This document shows, in pieces, positions 45,774 through 57,134 of a stretch of 64,000 bases of DNA. The DNA lies in contig OX419343.1 in the NCBI GenBank assembly GCA_948470475.1, forward strand, positions 1,174,663-1,238,662, read 5' to 3'. The notes beneath the pieces were generated by a model. That model was not told where the DNA came from and did not search any database. It was given only the letters and a program-made list of their open reading frames with translations. The position numbers and the translations under genes are program-made. How positions within the stretch are numbered: the stretch's first letter is position 1; every line of letters starts with the position of its first letter. Origin of the DNA: Galaxea fascicularis. Lineage: Eukaryota > Cnidaria > Anthozoa > Scleractinia > Euphylliidae.

Positions 45774-46366
45774 TTAGGCCTGTATAGATTACGCCAGAAA
45801 ATAAAATTGAGTTAAAGGGTCAAATTCGCCCAAAAGTTGCCAACATCTCAAAAGATGCTACCAGAATTTATAAAGTTGCTTGTGAACAACCTGCAGAACT
45901 TGTTTGATGTAAACTGCTGCCGTCATCTCTTTCCACTGCTGCCATGTGGAGTGAAACAACAGCATGGCGGTCCAGTGCTCAATGAAAAACCACTGGACAT
46001 GTGTTGCGGTGTTCGTGGGCGACATTAAATCAATAGCTGCTGACCGGTTTGTGGGCGCACATCAATTCATACTGACTTTGCACAATTAGTTTACACGTCC
46101 ACAGCATTTTACAATACAATACAATACAATACATTATCTTTATTGACCACTCCCCATGAGGGCTTTTCAGGGACAACAACCTAAACTACAAACAAACTAG
46201 TGACTTGACAATACTTTGTACATCTTTATAAATCAACCAAAACAACTGCAAAACTTAAGTTTAATTATTTGTTTTTACCTCAGATGGTTCATTTATTGCG
46301 TCTGTGTTCCCAAAAGTTGCCTAAAAGTTGCCATAAAGCCGCCGAGCACATTCTATACAGGCCTAA
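45774..46366. mobile_element. MITE (593 bp) with TTAGGCCTGTATAGA ends and nested LINE tail
   Basis: Perfect 15-bp inverted ends TTAGGCCTGTATAGA / TCTATACAGGCCTAA; AAAGTTGCC occurs near both ends. ACGAAC lies just outside each end. Inside, 46107-46260 is a minus-strand LINE 3' end with an ACAAT pentanucleotide tail, so an older DNA element took a later retroelement insertion. Confidence 0.75.
46107..46180 (-). mobile_element. LINE 3' tail with ACAAT repeats
   Basis: Run of ACAAT units then ACATTATCTTTATTGACCAC. On the minus strand this is GGTCAATAAAGATAATGT plus a TTGTA tail, a 5'-truncated non-LTR element. Confidence 0.6.
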
Positions 46367-47901
46367 CGAACGTAATCGCTCTTTGAACCACTCAGCCCGA
46401 GTCTCTTTCTTGCTTTCGTAGATTCTTTTTGCTAAATATTTTTCCCGCCAGCAGCAATAAAACATCTCGCTTTGTGTGCGTCCAATTCTCCTCTACCCCG
46501 CGATTTCTCTTTACAACTTTGACTAATACGGACAGAAAATTAATTTGCTTTATAAAATTGCCTGGCGCATGTTACAAGCGCGTGCCTGAAATCAATTTTG
46601 TTCACTAGTAACAGGTGTTTTAAGTGTATAACGGCCCTGAATCTATTTATGGAATCGTCTTGTGGTTTTAGAGGGGAAATCATTGATATTGAATCTTCCT
46701 TTAGTTGAAACCAAACGTCGCATTAGGAACACGTGCCATAAAGAAAATTACTGCAGAAAGTGTTCGTGGGAAATGTCTTTGTTTCCAGAGTGTTACCGTC
46801 CGAGGCAGCAGTAAATTAAGGGTGTGTTTAGCCCAAAAAGAAGTTTCGTTAAAAAGATCCATTAAAAGGACGTGACAAGAATTTCATTGCAAATAAAGCG
46901 GAAGAATTGAACATTCTGTAGTGCCTTCAGCGTTAAAACGAAATTAGCTGTTAACAAACAAGCATTTTCTCTTGGTGCTGTAAGTGAATATGTTGGCGTG
47001 ACGTCACATTTGTGTTCACCGGGAATTGCAAAGGAAATTAAACAAGCCTAACTTCCTTTGGATGTTAGCGACTTCCGGACGCGTACCAAATATTGCAACT
47101 GTATTTAATTCCCTAAATATTCCATAGTCAAGAATCAGCCATAAGCACAAAAGGAAATGAAAGATAGGAAGCACTCTTCCCTTCCATTTTGAAGAATTTT
47201 CGCTTTTTGAAAGTTTCAAATCCTAAAAACTCTTAAACGCAATGCATTTTCACACTCGTTGATCGAAAGTCATAATGAGAAAAAATTGTGTGCAAATCGG
47301 TAGTCAGAAAAGTTTACTGAACAATCTACTCCAGTAATTGTTTCCTTTCTCAAAGTTGAAAGCTTATGCGCACTTTCTTGGTTATTCCTTAAACATAACG
47401 TAACAATCTATGTTTAGGTCAAATCCATTTCTTTCCGTTCCGCTTGCAAGACCTGAGATAAATTTGCATTACAATGAAATGTCACTGAGTCATTTAACAC
47501 TTGAGGGTCACGCGTTTTCTTAACTAGGAAAAAATACAAATTTTTGAAGGAAGTAAATCCATTCAAGCAACTAACTTCCCTGAAGATATGTTCCAATGTT
47601 GTTGGTTTTAATTCGTAAAAATTGCCTCCCCCTTGAGCGAAATCTGTCTTTCATGTTTGTTTTATGTTTTCGAGCCACGCAGAGCGCAATGTTGTACTTT
47701 TATGCTTGAATAAGTCGTTGTGCATAATTTTCATGATCGATTTACTCTGGTAATATGTTTGTAAAGTAGTTTTTTTCCCGCTAATTTAACCACTTTGGGT
47801 TGAGCTCGAGACGGCAACTCCCACTTGCATTTTTGAGCTCTTAGAGCATCCACGCAAAAATGGTGAGCTATTCTGGACCACCCGGGCCTTGGCAGCTCGG
47901 T

Positions 47902-47908
47902 TATAAAA
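47902..47908 (+). promoter_or_regulatory. TATA box of the first FGF gene
   Basis: TATAAAA in the context TCGGTTATAAAAGCTACAC, 94 bp before the FGF start codon; initiation would fall near 47930-47940, giving a 5' UTR of about 65 nt. The upstream 80 bp are relatively GC-rich compared with surrounding DNA. Confidence 0.65.
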
Positions 47909-48001
47909 GCTACACAGCTGTAGATTGCAGGTGTCAAAAACGTGTTGAAGGCAATTCAGCCAGCTTAAGGATACTAACACAATCAAGAACGATCAGTAAC
48001 A

Positions 48002-50346
48002 ATGAATTTGGTAAGTAACTCAGTTTTCTTGGACAAAGGATAAAAACGTCTCCAGCGGCTATGAGCTTAAAGCTCTCTTAGTTTTTTTTTCTGCAGATTT
48101 AATTTAGGGGCCCTTGTGTTTTTATCTTAGTAATGTTCAGTATTGGTGAGTGGAATGGCCAGAGAAAAGTTCAAGCTTCACCTGTCTTTTTTTTTTCTTT
48201 GTAACTGTTTTTAGTTAAAGAAATTTTATTTGTAAGCAGCATTTTATTCTCTTGGTTAGATAGTTGAGTACTGTGCATAAAGCTAAATTAACACGACTCC
48301 TGAAAGACCATGTAAATATGATACGATTTCGTCTATAAGTGAAGATAAAAAAAGAAAAGAAGGGGACCATACCTTCTCCAGGCCATGTCCAAATTATTAC
48401 TGTGATGAGGATTTAAGTACCAGGACAACTTTGCTACTGATATGTAACGATCATCATTATACTTAATGTTTTTCTTTAATTCTATTTGCAGTACACACTT
48501 TTTCCAGTTCTTTTCTTTTTGGGCGTTTGTCGCTCAGCTGTGCTCAAACAGAACAGCCAGAATTCACCGGGATCAATCGATCCCATTGTAGCTTCGGGAC
48601 TCAGGGATGTTTTGCCATCTCGCCAGCGACCTTCACATTTTACGGTCAACTCCCAGATAAGCACCATCGCATCAGTGAAGCCTTCTTTTCAAATTGATGT
48701 GCTTCTTTTCGGAAAGACACAGGTTTTTCTTCAGATCGCTACCGATGGAACTGTCAACGGAACCTCAGACTGCAGAAGTGAATATGGTAAGAGATGTTCT
48801 CTAAAACAATCCAGTCGAAACCGATATCATCCAAACCATGTCTCTGCCACGATCAGCTATGTCGAGCATAGATTGTAGCCTATATAATTAAGAATGGCGC
48901 TTGGATTATAGAAAAAAGTCGCTTGGAACGTCGCTCTCAGATGTTAAAAACTAAACTACTGTCTTCACATTTATTGATCAAAATTTCAAAAAACGACTGT
49001 CAACGAATTAGACTTTACTGGACTCTGATACTCAGATGCAAATTTATCCAGAAAAGCAGACCAACAGACCTTACGAACTCATTCTAAAAAATCTCGCGGT
49101 CAGCGCACAGCAGTTATAACGGCTGTAAACAACAGGTGTTTTCTAAGTTTGTAACAGAGTAGTTTAGCAGCCCCAACTTTGAGGCGGCATTAATTATTAA
49201 CATTGTTCCACTTCTTTGTATTTCAGCCAAACTTCAATTGCAATCCATGGGGATTGGCCACCAGCGAATAAAGGGAGTTGAAACTGGACGTTATGTAGCA
49301 ATGGACAAGTCAGGCAATCTTTATTCTACGGTAAGAAGACAATTTTTTGACTTTTATCAGTGTCAAGTAAACCCACGATATGTGTGTATATATATATATA
49401 AGCAGTTATACTGCTTATATAAAGTTGGTTAAATTCACTTTACAAGAAGTGAAGAGAAAAGAGAAACTAAATTACAAATTGATAACTAAGACACCAATTG
49501 CTACTTGTAGAAAGATAATAACTCGTCACTCACTACACGTTAGATGTTCCAAAATGAAAACTGGGAACAGCGTTTTGGGCCCTACGGCAATCCTGGGTTT
49601 TGGCTATGTGAAATGATGATAGCTGTTAACCATGTCTTACATGTGTACGCCATGGAACTTGGTTACGCGGTGATCTCAAGCAAAATTCCTAGTGTCTAAA
49701 TCGACATTTGTATTTATTCTTATAGCCGTACATTGTTGCAAATGTATCCGAAATAGCTCACCACGGTAGGATGCTGAAAATTGTATCGAGGTTTTAGAAA
49801 TCTGTTTTCCCATTTCAAGTCCAAACAACAAAGTCGAGAAAAGGGTATTTTTAGACGGAAACACAGTGTTTGGCCGACTTAATTTTTCTTGAAAATGTTA
49901 TCAGGATGATTCATAAATAGTTAGAAAAACGATCTTCGGCTAAAAATGAGACAGGCTTTTGACTACCAGAAGTGCTTTTTTCGACAATTAAAATATACAG
50001 TCCTTGTAGAGACAACAAATGGTGGGAGTAGGTGGGAGTAGTGAATGAGCTGAACCAAGGCATACTCGTATTGTTTCCACACTGAAATAAAACCAAATTC
50101 TTCATAGGAATAACTCAATGTAAACCTGTATATTTTTTGCAGGCTATCCCTAATGACGAAACAATCTTCAGGCAGACGATGCAAAGCACCTCATTCCACA
50201 CATTTGCGTCAGCGAAATATTACAGAAGATCAAAGTATGACACGTTTATATCCATAGGAAGAAATGGAAAAGCCAGAAGTGGAGCCGGAACCAACAGTAG
50301 CCAGAATAAAGTCAAGTTTTTAATAATGACAGCGAACAGTTGCTAG
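48002..50346 (+). CDS. FGF: Secreted fibroblast growth factor, complete
   Basis: Secreted beta-trefoil ligand for FGF receptors. Four coding exons: 48002-48010 (only ATG AAT TTG), 48492-48786, 49227-49330, 50143-50346, giving 203 residues. Hydrophobic signal peptide MNLYTLFPVLFFLGVCRSA; the FGF core starts around residue 73 (VFLQIATDGTVNGT), then LQLQSMG, GRYVAMDKSGNLYST, ETIFRQTM and YDTFISIGRNGKARSG. The two introns inside the core sit at the positions conserved in animal FGF genes (before LQLQ and after the YST/YGS motif). A TATA box lies 94 bp upstream. A second FGF follows in the same orientation, 6.8 kb on. In sea anemones FGFs act in apical organ and gastrulation; the role of this copy is not visible. 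Confidence 0.93.
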
Positions 50347-53300
50347 TGATTACCAGGGATATGATCTAGGTGTTATTTGCGCACATTTATTTATTTATAT
50401 ACTCGGATTAAGACGATTAATTTGCTGAAATATTTATCATAGTTTTCGCAATTCTTTAAATTATTTTATTGCTCTTCAAATTTTGTGGAATATTTATCCA
50501 AAAGCTTAGATCGTAAGTTCTTAGCCTCGATTATGACTACTGTTCTTTCTTGGAAATTTTTATCGGCAGTGAAGAGGGAAATCACCATAAGCCGGGGACA
50601 TCTTGTCAAAACAGTTGCTTAGCAACTATAGTGTTCATGCTATTCTAATAATTAATTCTACTAGTGCTATTTTCTCATCAAATGGGAAGCAAAATGAAGC
50701 ATTTTTGAATTGTGTGTAAAATTATCAGGCCGGAGAGCGGTGGGGACGTGTTCAGTATAGAAAACCACAACCCCGCTATCCAGTCAAGGTTTATGCATAC
50801 ATCTTACTGTAACAAATAAATTAATTAATTGTGAGCTCTCAGTTGCGTATAAAATTCGTTGCCAAGGGAGGTTCTTTCCAGAGTAAATAACGTTATTTAA
50901 TAATTAAGATGGCTCATATTGTATACTTTACATTTAAAGTATGATAAATTCCATTTCCTTATATTTAAGGATAGTTGCTGTCAATATGTATATTTATTTT
51001 GGATCGAAAACAAGTAGTTTAATTTATAGGAGGTTAAGATTACAACGTGTGTTTGCAACGCATTATGTAAGCCAATCCGACATTGAAGCGTTAGTGCCTG
51101 AAACAAAAATAAAGAAAAGCAGTTAAAAACGGAGAGAAGTAGTTGTTGGCCCAATTACTGAAGTTTATAGAGACCGTTTACGTTTTGATTGGGGCCCGGG
51201 GAGAAGAGGGGGGGAGAGATGGGGGAAACTGGGGTGTTGATCCAGACATTAATTAGTTGAGACTTTCTTGTTTTGAGGGGGGTTAGTATGTTGGAATTTG
51301 GGTGAGAGAGACAAGCAACCTACTTGATCTCAAGATGGCTTATCACGGAGGGTTGGTAAAGACGTTTAAACTCAAGAAACTCAAGAAAGACTTTAAATCA
51401 GAGTAAACCTTTTATTGTTTTTCTCTGTATGACAGAACTCCATTTTCAGAAGTCCACGTTCACCTTTGGAAATTATTTGCTAGAAAATCGTTCACACCTA
51501 ATTATACTGCATTATGATGGAGAACTTTTTCGCACGTTGAGTCGTGAAAAATTATTTTGAAAGTTCCATTAAATTTGACACGTGAAAATATTTTTGAATC
51601 AACTGCGAAATATTCTTGCTTCTGAGACCCACCTACATTTAGCCACTGATGAAACCTTTCTATAGGTTTCAGTGCTAAACTTGAATTCAAATGGCATCCC
51701 CCGGACTTGCTAAAAATACTGGACTTTGCCAAACCAAATTGAAAATTGAAAACAATTCTCGTGCATAATCAAAGCGTATCATTGGTAACGTGGAATTGGT
51801 GGATCAAGGTACGTGAAAAACATTTGAAGTTAGCGGGAGTTACTGTGCTTACCTCTGGAAAAATTCCTGCTACGCCCCTGGTTACCAACGGTTTTTGCGT
51901 GAAATGGCAGAATTTTCTATGCTGAAATATCTCAGTCATGACTGTTTTTTGTGCGCATAAATTCTAGCCCTTTAATAACAACTCTTGTTTATAGAGCAAG
52001 AAATTGAATTAACTTGTGGACATTTACGTTGTACCACTTCTTACAAAGAAGACGCTGTTTGAATAAGTGCATTAAGGTGAATGTTTATTTCATGATATTT
52101 TGCATCACGACAACTAACAACAAATCCAAACTGTGAATAGCAGTAACCATGTTTTCCAGCCTTGAATGGCTTTTTCAGCGACGCATGGAACAGAAAACGT
52201 TTCCGTACTTATTATTACACTATTGCAGCTGCAGCCAGTCCCAAAGGAATGCCTAATAAAATACTTTTTTGCTTTAGATAATATGAAAGTCCCCAACAGA
52301 GATTGTTAATTATTGATTTTATCATTTAAAGCGAGCTATTTAAATTTGTTGTATGCCCCAGTGATGTCTTCACAGATAACATAAATAAAAGTTATTCGAC
52401 TTGATTTAGTGGAATGGATTCCTTATTGCATTGCTTCATTGGTTTCGAAGATAATAAATTAGTTTCCGACGGTTGCTCCATGTTTCATTGAGCAGTGAAC
52501 TTCATGAAAAATTAGCATTCGTCTCAGACAAGTGGAAGTACATTTCATTATGAAAGAATAAAGATACCAGTCTGCCATACTAAAACGTAGGGCATCCCAT
52601 GTTTCCCAAATCTTGAATGGGTACTTTCGGCGACGCATGGAACAGAAAAAGGTTTCGTACTTAAAATTGCAATATTACAGCTGCAGCTAGTTTCAAAAAG
52701 AAATACTTTAAATTAAGCTTTCAGCTGAGCTTTGGCTACAGTCTTATATGACTGAGCAGTTCGATTATTTAAACTTTTGTTAATTATTTGCCGAATTAAA
52801 TGTTCCTACAGCAAAAAAGAAAAGGCTTTTTTAATAGTCAATTTTTGGCTTATACTACCTCAGATTAATACACATCGCTTCACGGACGGTGAATCCGTGG
52901 CACCAGTGGCTTCTCCCCTTTTTGAAGCGGCAAACAAACAGCGGGGGGGGGATCCGAGTAAAACACTCAATACTCATCCATGTTCACGTAGATATTTTCT
53001 ATCGATAGAAGACTAAGAGAATTTTCCGAGACTAACTTTTTAAAAGGTGAACGTACGACGTCTCTTTCAACTCGATTCCATAAACAGCTCCATGGCACAT
53101 GCCTCAGTTAAATTATTTTTTTTTTCAGTAAAATGTTTTGCCCAGTATCTTAAATCATGATTTATAACTATTTCAGAATTTAAATTGTACGGAAATTATT
53201 TTTCACCGCATTCCGGTTTTCCTCACACAAACACTGTGTTTTGAGTATTGTTTGCACACACCGACGCGATTTCATGAAGAAAACCTTGAATATTTTGGAA

Positions 53301-56300
53301 CCAATTCGGAAACAGACATCGCTAAAGGAAAGCCGCTTTCGATAATTATTTACTTCTAAGGAATTTCCTCATTAGCTAGTCTTTTTTTTTTAAACAATTA
53401 ACTTAAGTGTCACTCCTTAATTTCTTTTGAGGCTAATGTCAGAGAAAATATACGAGAAATCTCGCGCCATTTACAACCGGCCAATGACAGCATGAATATG
53501 TGGGATTTGTGTTTCAATTAAAGATGTTTCCAAGTCAAAACATTACTAAGACACTTTGAAAAATGCCTCTAAACATCCATCATGCTTTATTTCGCCATCT
53601 GTTGACTTCTGCGGCTTTTAGGGTGGCAGTGGTAGAATGAAATGAGAAGTTGTTATCTCCGTTGTGTTGAAATATAATCCTTTTATCCGGTCTCATTTCC
53701 CCCTGCAGAAAAGGTGAAAAAAAAAACGATTTTTCTGAGTGATTCGATTGTCAGATTGTTTTTGGTGTCAGGATATTGTCTGTGATCAGTCTTGACTCGC
53801 AGTACAGTCGCTAACCACCGGAGCTGATTTAACTGTGAGCCGAAGGTAAGCCGAGATTGCTCTTTTTTTCTCGTAAAAGCTTTGCAGTTTTGCGACTTTG
53901 CTTGTTTGAAGATATGGATGACCCCAGGGATTCTTTGTACTTCACAATCCGATGAAGCCGACTCAAAATGTACATAGTTTTAGTCAGGCTCTTGCTGATT
54001 TGGTCTCATTTATGATGGAGTAAAGACGACCAGCTAAAATGCCGAAAACTTTCTGAAAACAGAACAGATTTCTCTAAACGCAGGGAATCATACTAGGCTC
54101 TCTGGAATGTGGGAATATGTAGGATAAGTCAAATCTCTTCTGAGAGATAGTCATAATTGCCAGAAGGTATAAATATTGCGACTAAAGGCGCAACGTCACT
54201 CCCAAAAGTAGTTAAGGAAAGCACTTACACTGATTGACAAAGGGGCGAATTGAAGGCTGAATTTTAGTTGTGTTTTGTTTTTATGATTCAAAGATTCAAA
54301 GACCCGAGTTTACCTTTTTTTTGTCCTGGTCACGGAATATTGTTAACACTCGAAAATGTAGAAAGTAAAATTGGCTTTGAAGGCTTCTGTTAGTTATTGC
54401 GATGCTCAACTAAGGGAAACCCAATTCATGTAAAGTTCAGGATGTCCTTTAGTTTAGCTAAAACAAATTATATTAAGAAGTTTTCAGGCAACAAATGGCT
54501 TTACAATTGTTTGGAATTAACTGGAAGGAACTGACAACTTTGATTTTCCCATCCAATCTAACCTCTGAAGTACTTACAGCTGTTTTGCGACAGTAAGATA
54601 AATCCCTCTTAAGTACATTTTTATACCACTCAACTTAAGACTGAACTTTCATCAACATGTTCATGCTTTTTCGATTAAATCGGCGGAAACAAGGCTGGGA
54701 ATAATATCTACTGGATATAATTTGAAAAAGAAATTTAAATTTTAATCTTCGTTAATTTATGGTACATGGCAGTAAATTCTGATGTTTACAATTTACTTGA
54801 AGAGAAGTAGCGGTTGTCAGCGACATTCTCTGGAATCTTCTCAATTTACACAAACATGTGTGTCTATCTGCAGATGTGAATAAACTGATCACGATGTAAA
54901 GTTAATTTTCTTAAACTAGTATTGTGAATTGTAAAGAGCGATAAATGCATTCTTCGTTTGTGCTATTTCCATACAATGTTTGCTTTCTCGTCACTCTGCG
55001 GCGTTTCCTTTCGAAAAAAAGTGGATTCGGGCAAAACCATAGATAAAGCAAAAAGTAAGAAATAGTTTCAAGCGTGTAAATTGTGCAGCGAAGCAATGTA
55101 ACTTCAAAAGTATTTTTTAAAGACGTCGTTCGAATTATTTGAAAGTCACAGTGATTTCAAGATGTGCACTAAAGAACTAAACTTGGCGCGCCCCTAAATA
55201 GGAATAAGAATGAATTTTAACTTGAAGTTGAGTCACCCTGACAAGAACAGGTTGAGCTAATTGGACTGTGGAAAACTACATATTTCACAGAAGCGTTTTG
55301 AACAGCAGTTTCGAAATAATCTTTATATACGGCACAATACCGATTAAGGACCGAAAAAGACGCCTAAAAAATTAATGAAATGGTGCAGTCCACGCGCCAG
55401 TAATTCCTGAAGATAAATAAGAGATGTACGAATTACACAGAAGTATGATTAGCTGTCTGTGACAGGGTGTTGGTCTTATATCGATCTTTAAGCGGTTGTG
55501 GGCGCAACAAAGACTCTCAGTGAGGTACAGGGGAACTTAGAATACTCGAATCCGTTTACATGGTATTCTTCATGAATATACGCTTTGCTGTCCAATTATT
55601 TTGTAAGCACCTGTAAATTGAAAAAGAAAATGCACGAATCTGCACTGGCGACTAGACGAACGTAGTGAAAATTCATAGCAATATGTGCCTTTACATTTAA
55701 ACTGTCTAAAAGCACATGGATAAAAATGATGATTTCCGAACGCGTTGTCTACCGACTCCATGCATCGTCTATCAGCCGTTAAAACGACGAGGCCTTAAGA
55801 CAAGTTTCCCACTCGGCTAATACCGCGTTCACGTCTTTCTAGGCATGCAAACTATATGCTGTGTAAGGAAATGAGGAAAAAAAATAGGGGTCAAACATCC
55901 TGAATGGATCATCACAATGATTGAGCTCAGGTCCTCATTTGCAGGGTATGGCGGGGGCGTTAATCTCATATCTGCATTGAAGTTCAGAGGTACATGGTAA
56001 CAAATACATTTTCATCGCTTCTTCATTCGTACGCAAAGCTCAATAAATAAAAAAATAATAATAAAATTCAAATGTCAAGATTTTGAAAATGTCAACCTGT
56101 AGGTCATGTATAGTTTTAGCTAAGTGCAATGGACGGTGCGAAGTGAAATTCGAATCGTGCGTAGAATTCATAATTTTGGAGATGGCTTTGGCGCCATCAG
56201 AGAACATGACGTCATCGGAATCATCAAAACTGATATTGATCCAGAAGTGTTATCCGGCACGAGGCAATGTCTGTAAATTTATATGTCACCAAGAGGGCAG

Positions 56301-57134
56301 ACTTTATCGTTATATAACCCATCTAAATCCACTCACGTTTTGAGATTTACTTATAAAGTCTTCAGGCACGTACTGCTATACAGAAAGGATGTTATGAGCA
56401 CGCTTTGGTGATTCATTATATTAGTTGTGGATAAAATGCATTTCTTCAGGAGACAACGTCGAAAACCTGTAGTAAGCTGTCAAATTTACTTTTAGTTGTT
56501 TGATTTTAATAGAGTTTTTGCTGAGGGAAAATATCGTTAAGCAAGTTGAATTAAATTTCAAATGTGTTGTTGTTGGTGAATGTTTATGACGATAATGTAA
56601 GTTATTATTCGCAGCGAGCTGAAATCAAAACTTTTCAATTCAGATATTAAGATGCCCGTTACTTGAAGGTGTTTCAGAAAGAAGTGTGTTTGGGAAGTTT
56701 AAGCGGATTGAGAAAATTTAAATCTCGACGACAAGTTCAAAATTGATCCTATACCTGCTACACTGTACCCAAAACAAAACAATTATAAAATCTCAGAATT
56801 TCAGAGCTTTACGAAACCAATGTATCTAGCAAAAAACAAATCATTATTTTAACCACTCAAATAGTTTTTAAATGCAGATTAATGAAAATTGAAGTCGAAC
56901 AGGCTCGACAGTTGCATTGTGTTAATTGTTTTTTAAGTACCTTCTCTTCAACCGCATCTCCTCTACGTCACACTGCAAATATTGCGACAGTGTATCATCA
57001 CGGTTTTCCGGTAAAACCTGGTTTTATCAAGGCTTCAGCTGATTAATCCACAAACCTTTCCTTCTGATAGTTAAACGAACCTGCAACACTAGGAGCTATC
57101 GTGGTAAACGAACGTATCAGTACTGATCAAAATA
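50347..57134. other. Intergenic region between the two FGF genes
   Basis: About 6.8 kb, AT-rich, with few recognisable repeats compared with the rest of the window. It holds the first FGF 3' UTR, a diverged duplicated block (52147-52246 and 52597-52696), and a possible untranslated first exon of the second FGF ending at a GCCGAAG/GTAAGC donor near 53846 (weak). Confidence 0.5.
52147..52696. repeat. Diverged 100-bp duplication, spacing 450 bp
   Basis: 52147-52246 and 52597-52696 share an uninterrupted CGACGCATGGAACAGAAAA and blocks CCATGTTT, CTTGAATGG and GCAGCTGCAG, with diverged sequence between. Non-coding. Either an old tandem duplication or a repeated regulatory block between the FGF genes. 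Confidence 0.65.

Larger units (their letters stand above)
43336..48001. other. Intergenic region, mannosidase array to FGF
   Basis: About 4.7 kb of mostly repeat-derived DNA (LINE end, MITEs at 44345 and 45774, microsatellite 45613-45645) and, from about 46400, unique-looking sequence that should hold the upstream control region of the first FGF. No gene recognised. Confidence 0.6.

Noticed and set aside
53750..53846. Untranslated first exon of the second FGF
   Set aside because: Only a GTAAGC donor supports it; no TATA box or transcript evidence, so it is mentioned but not called.
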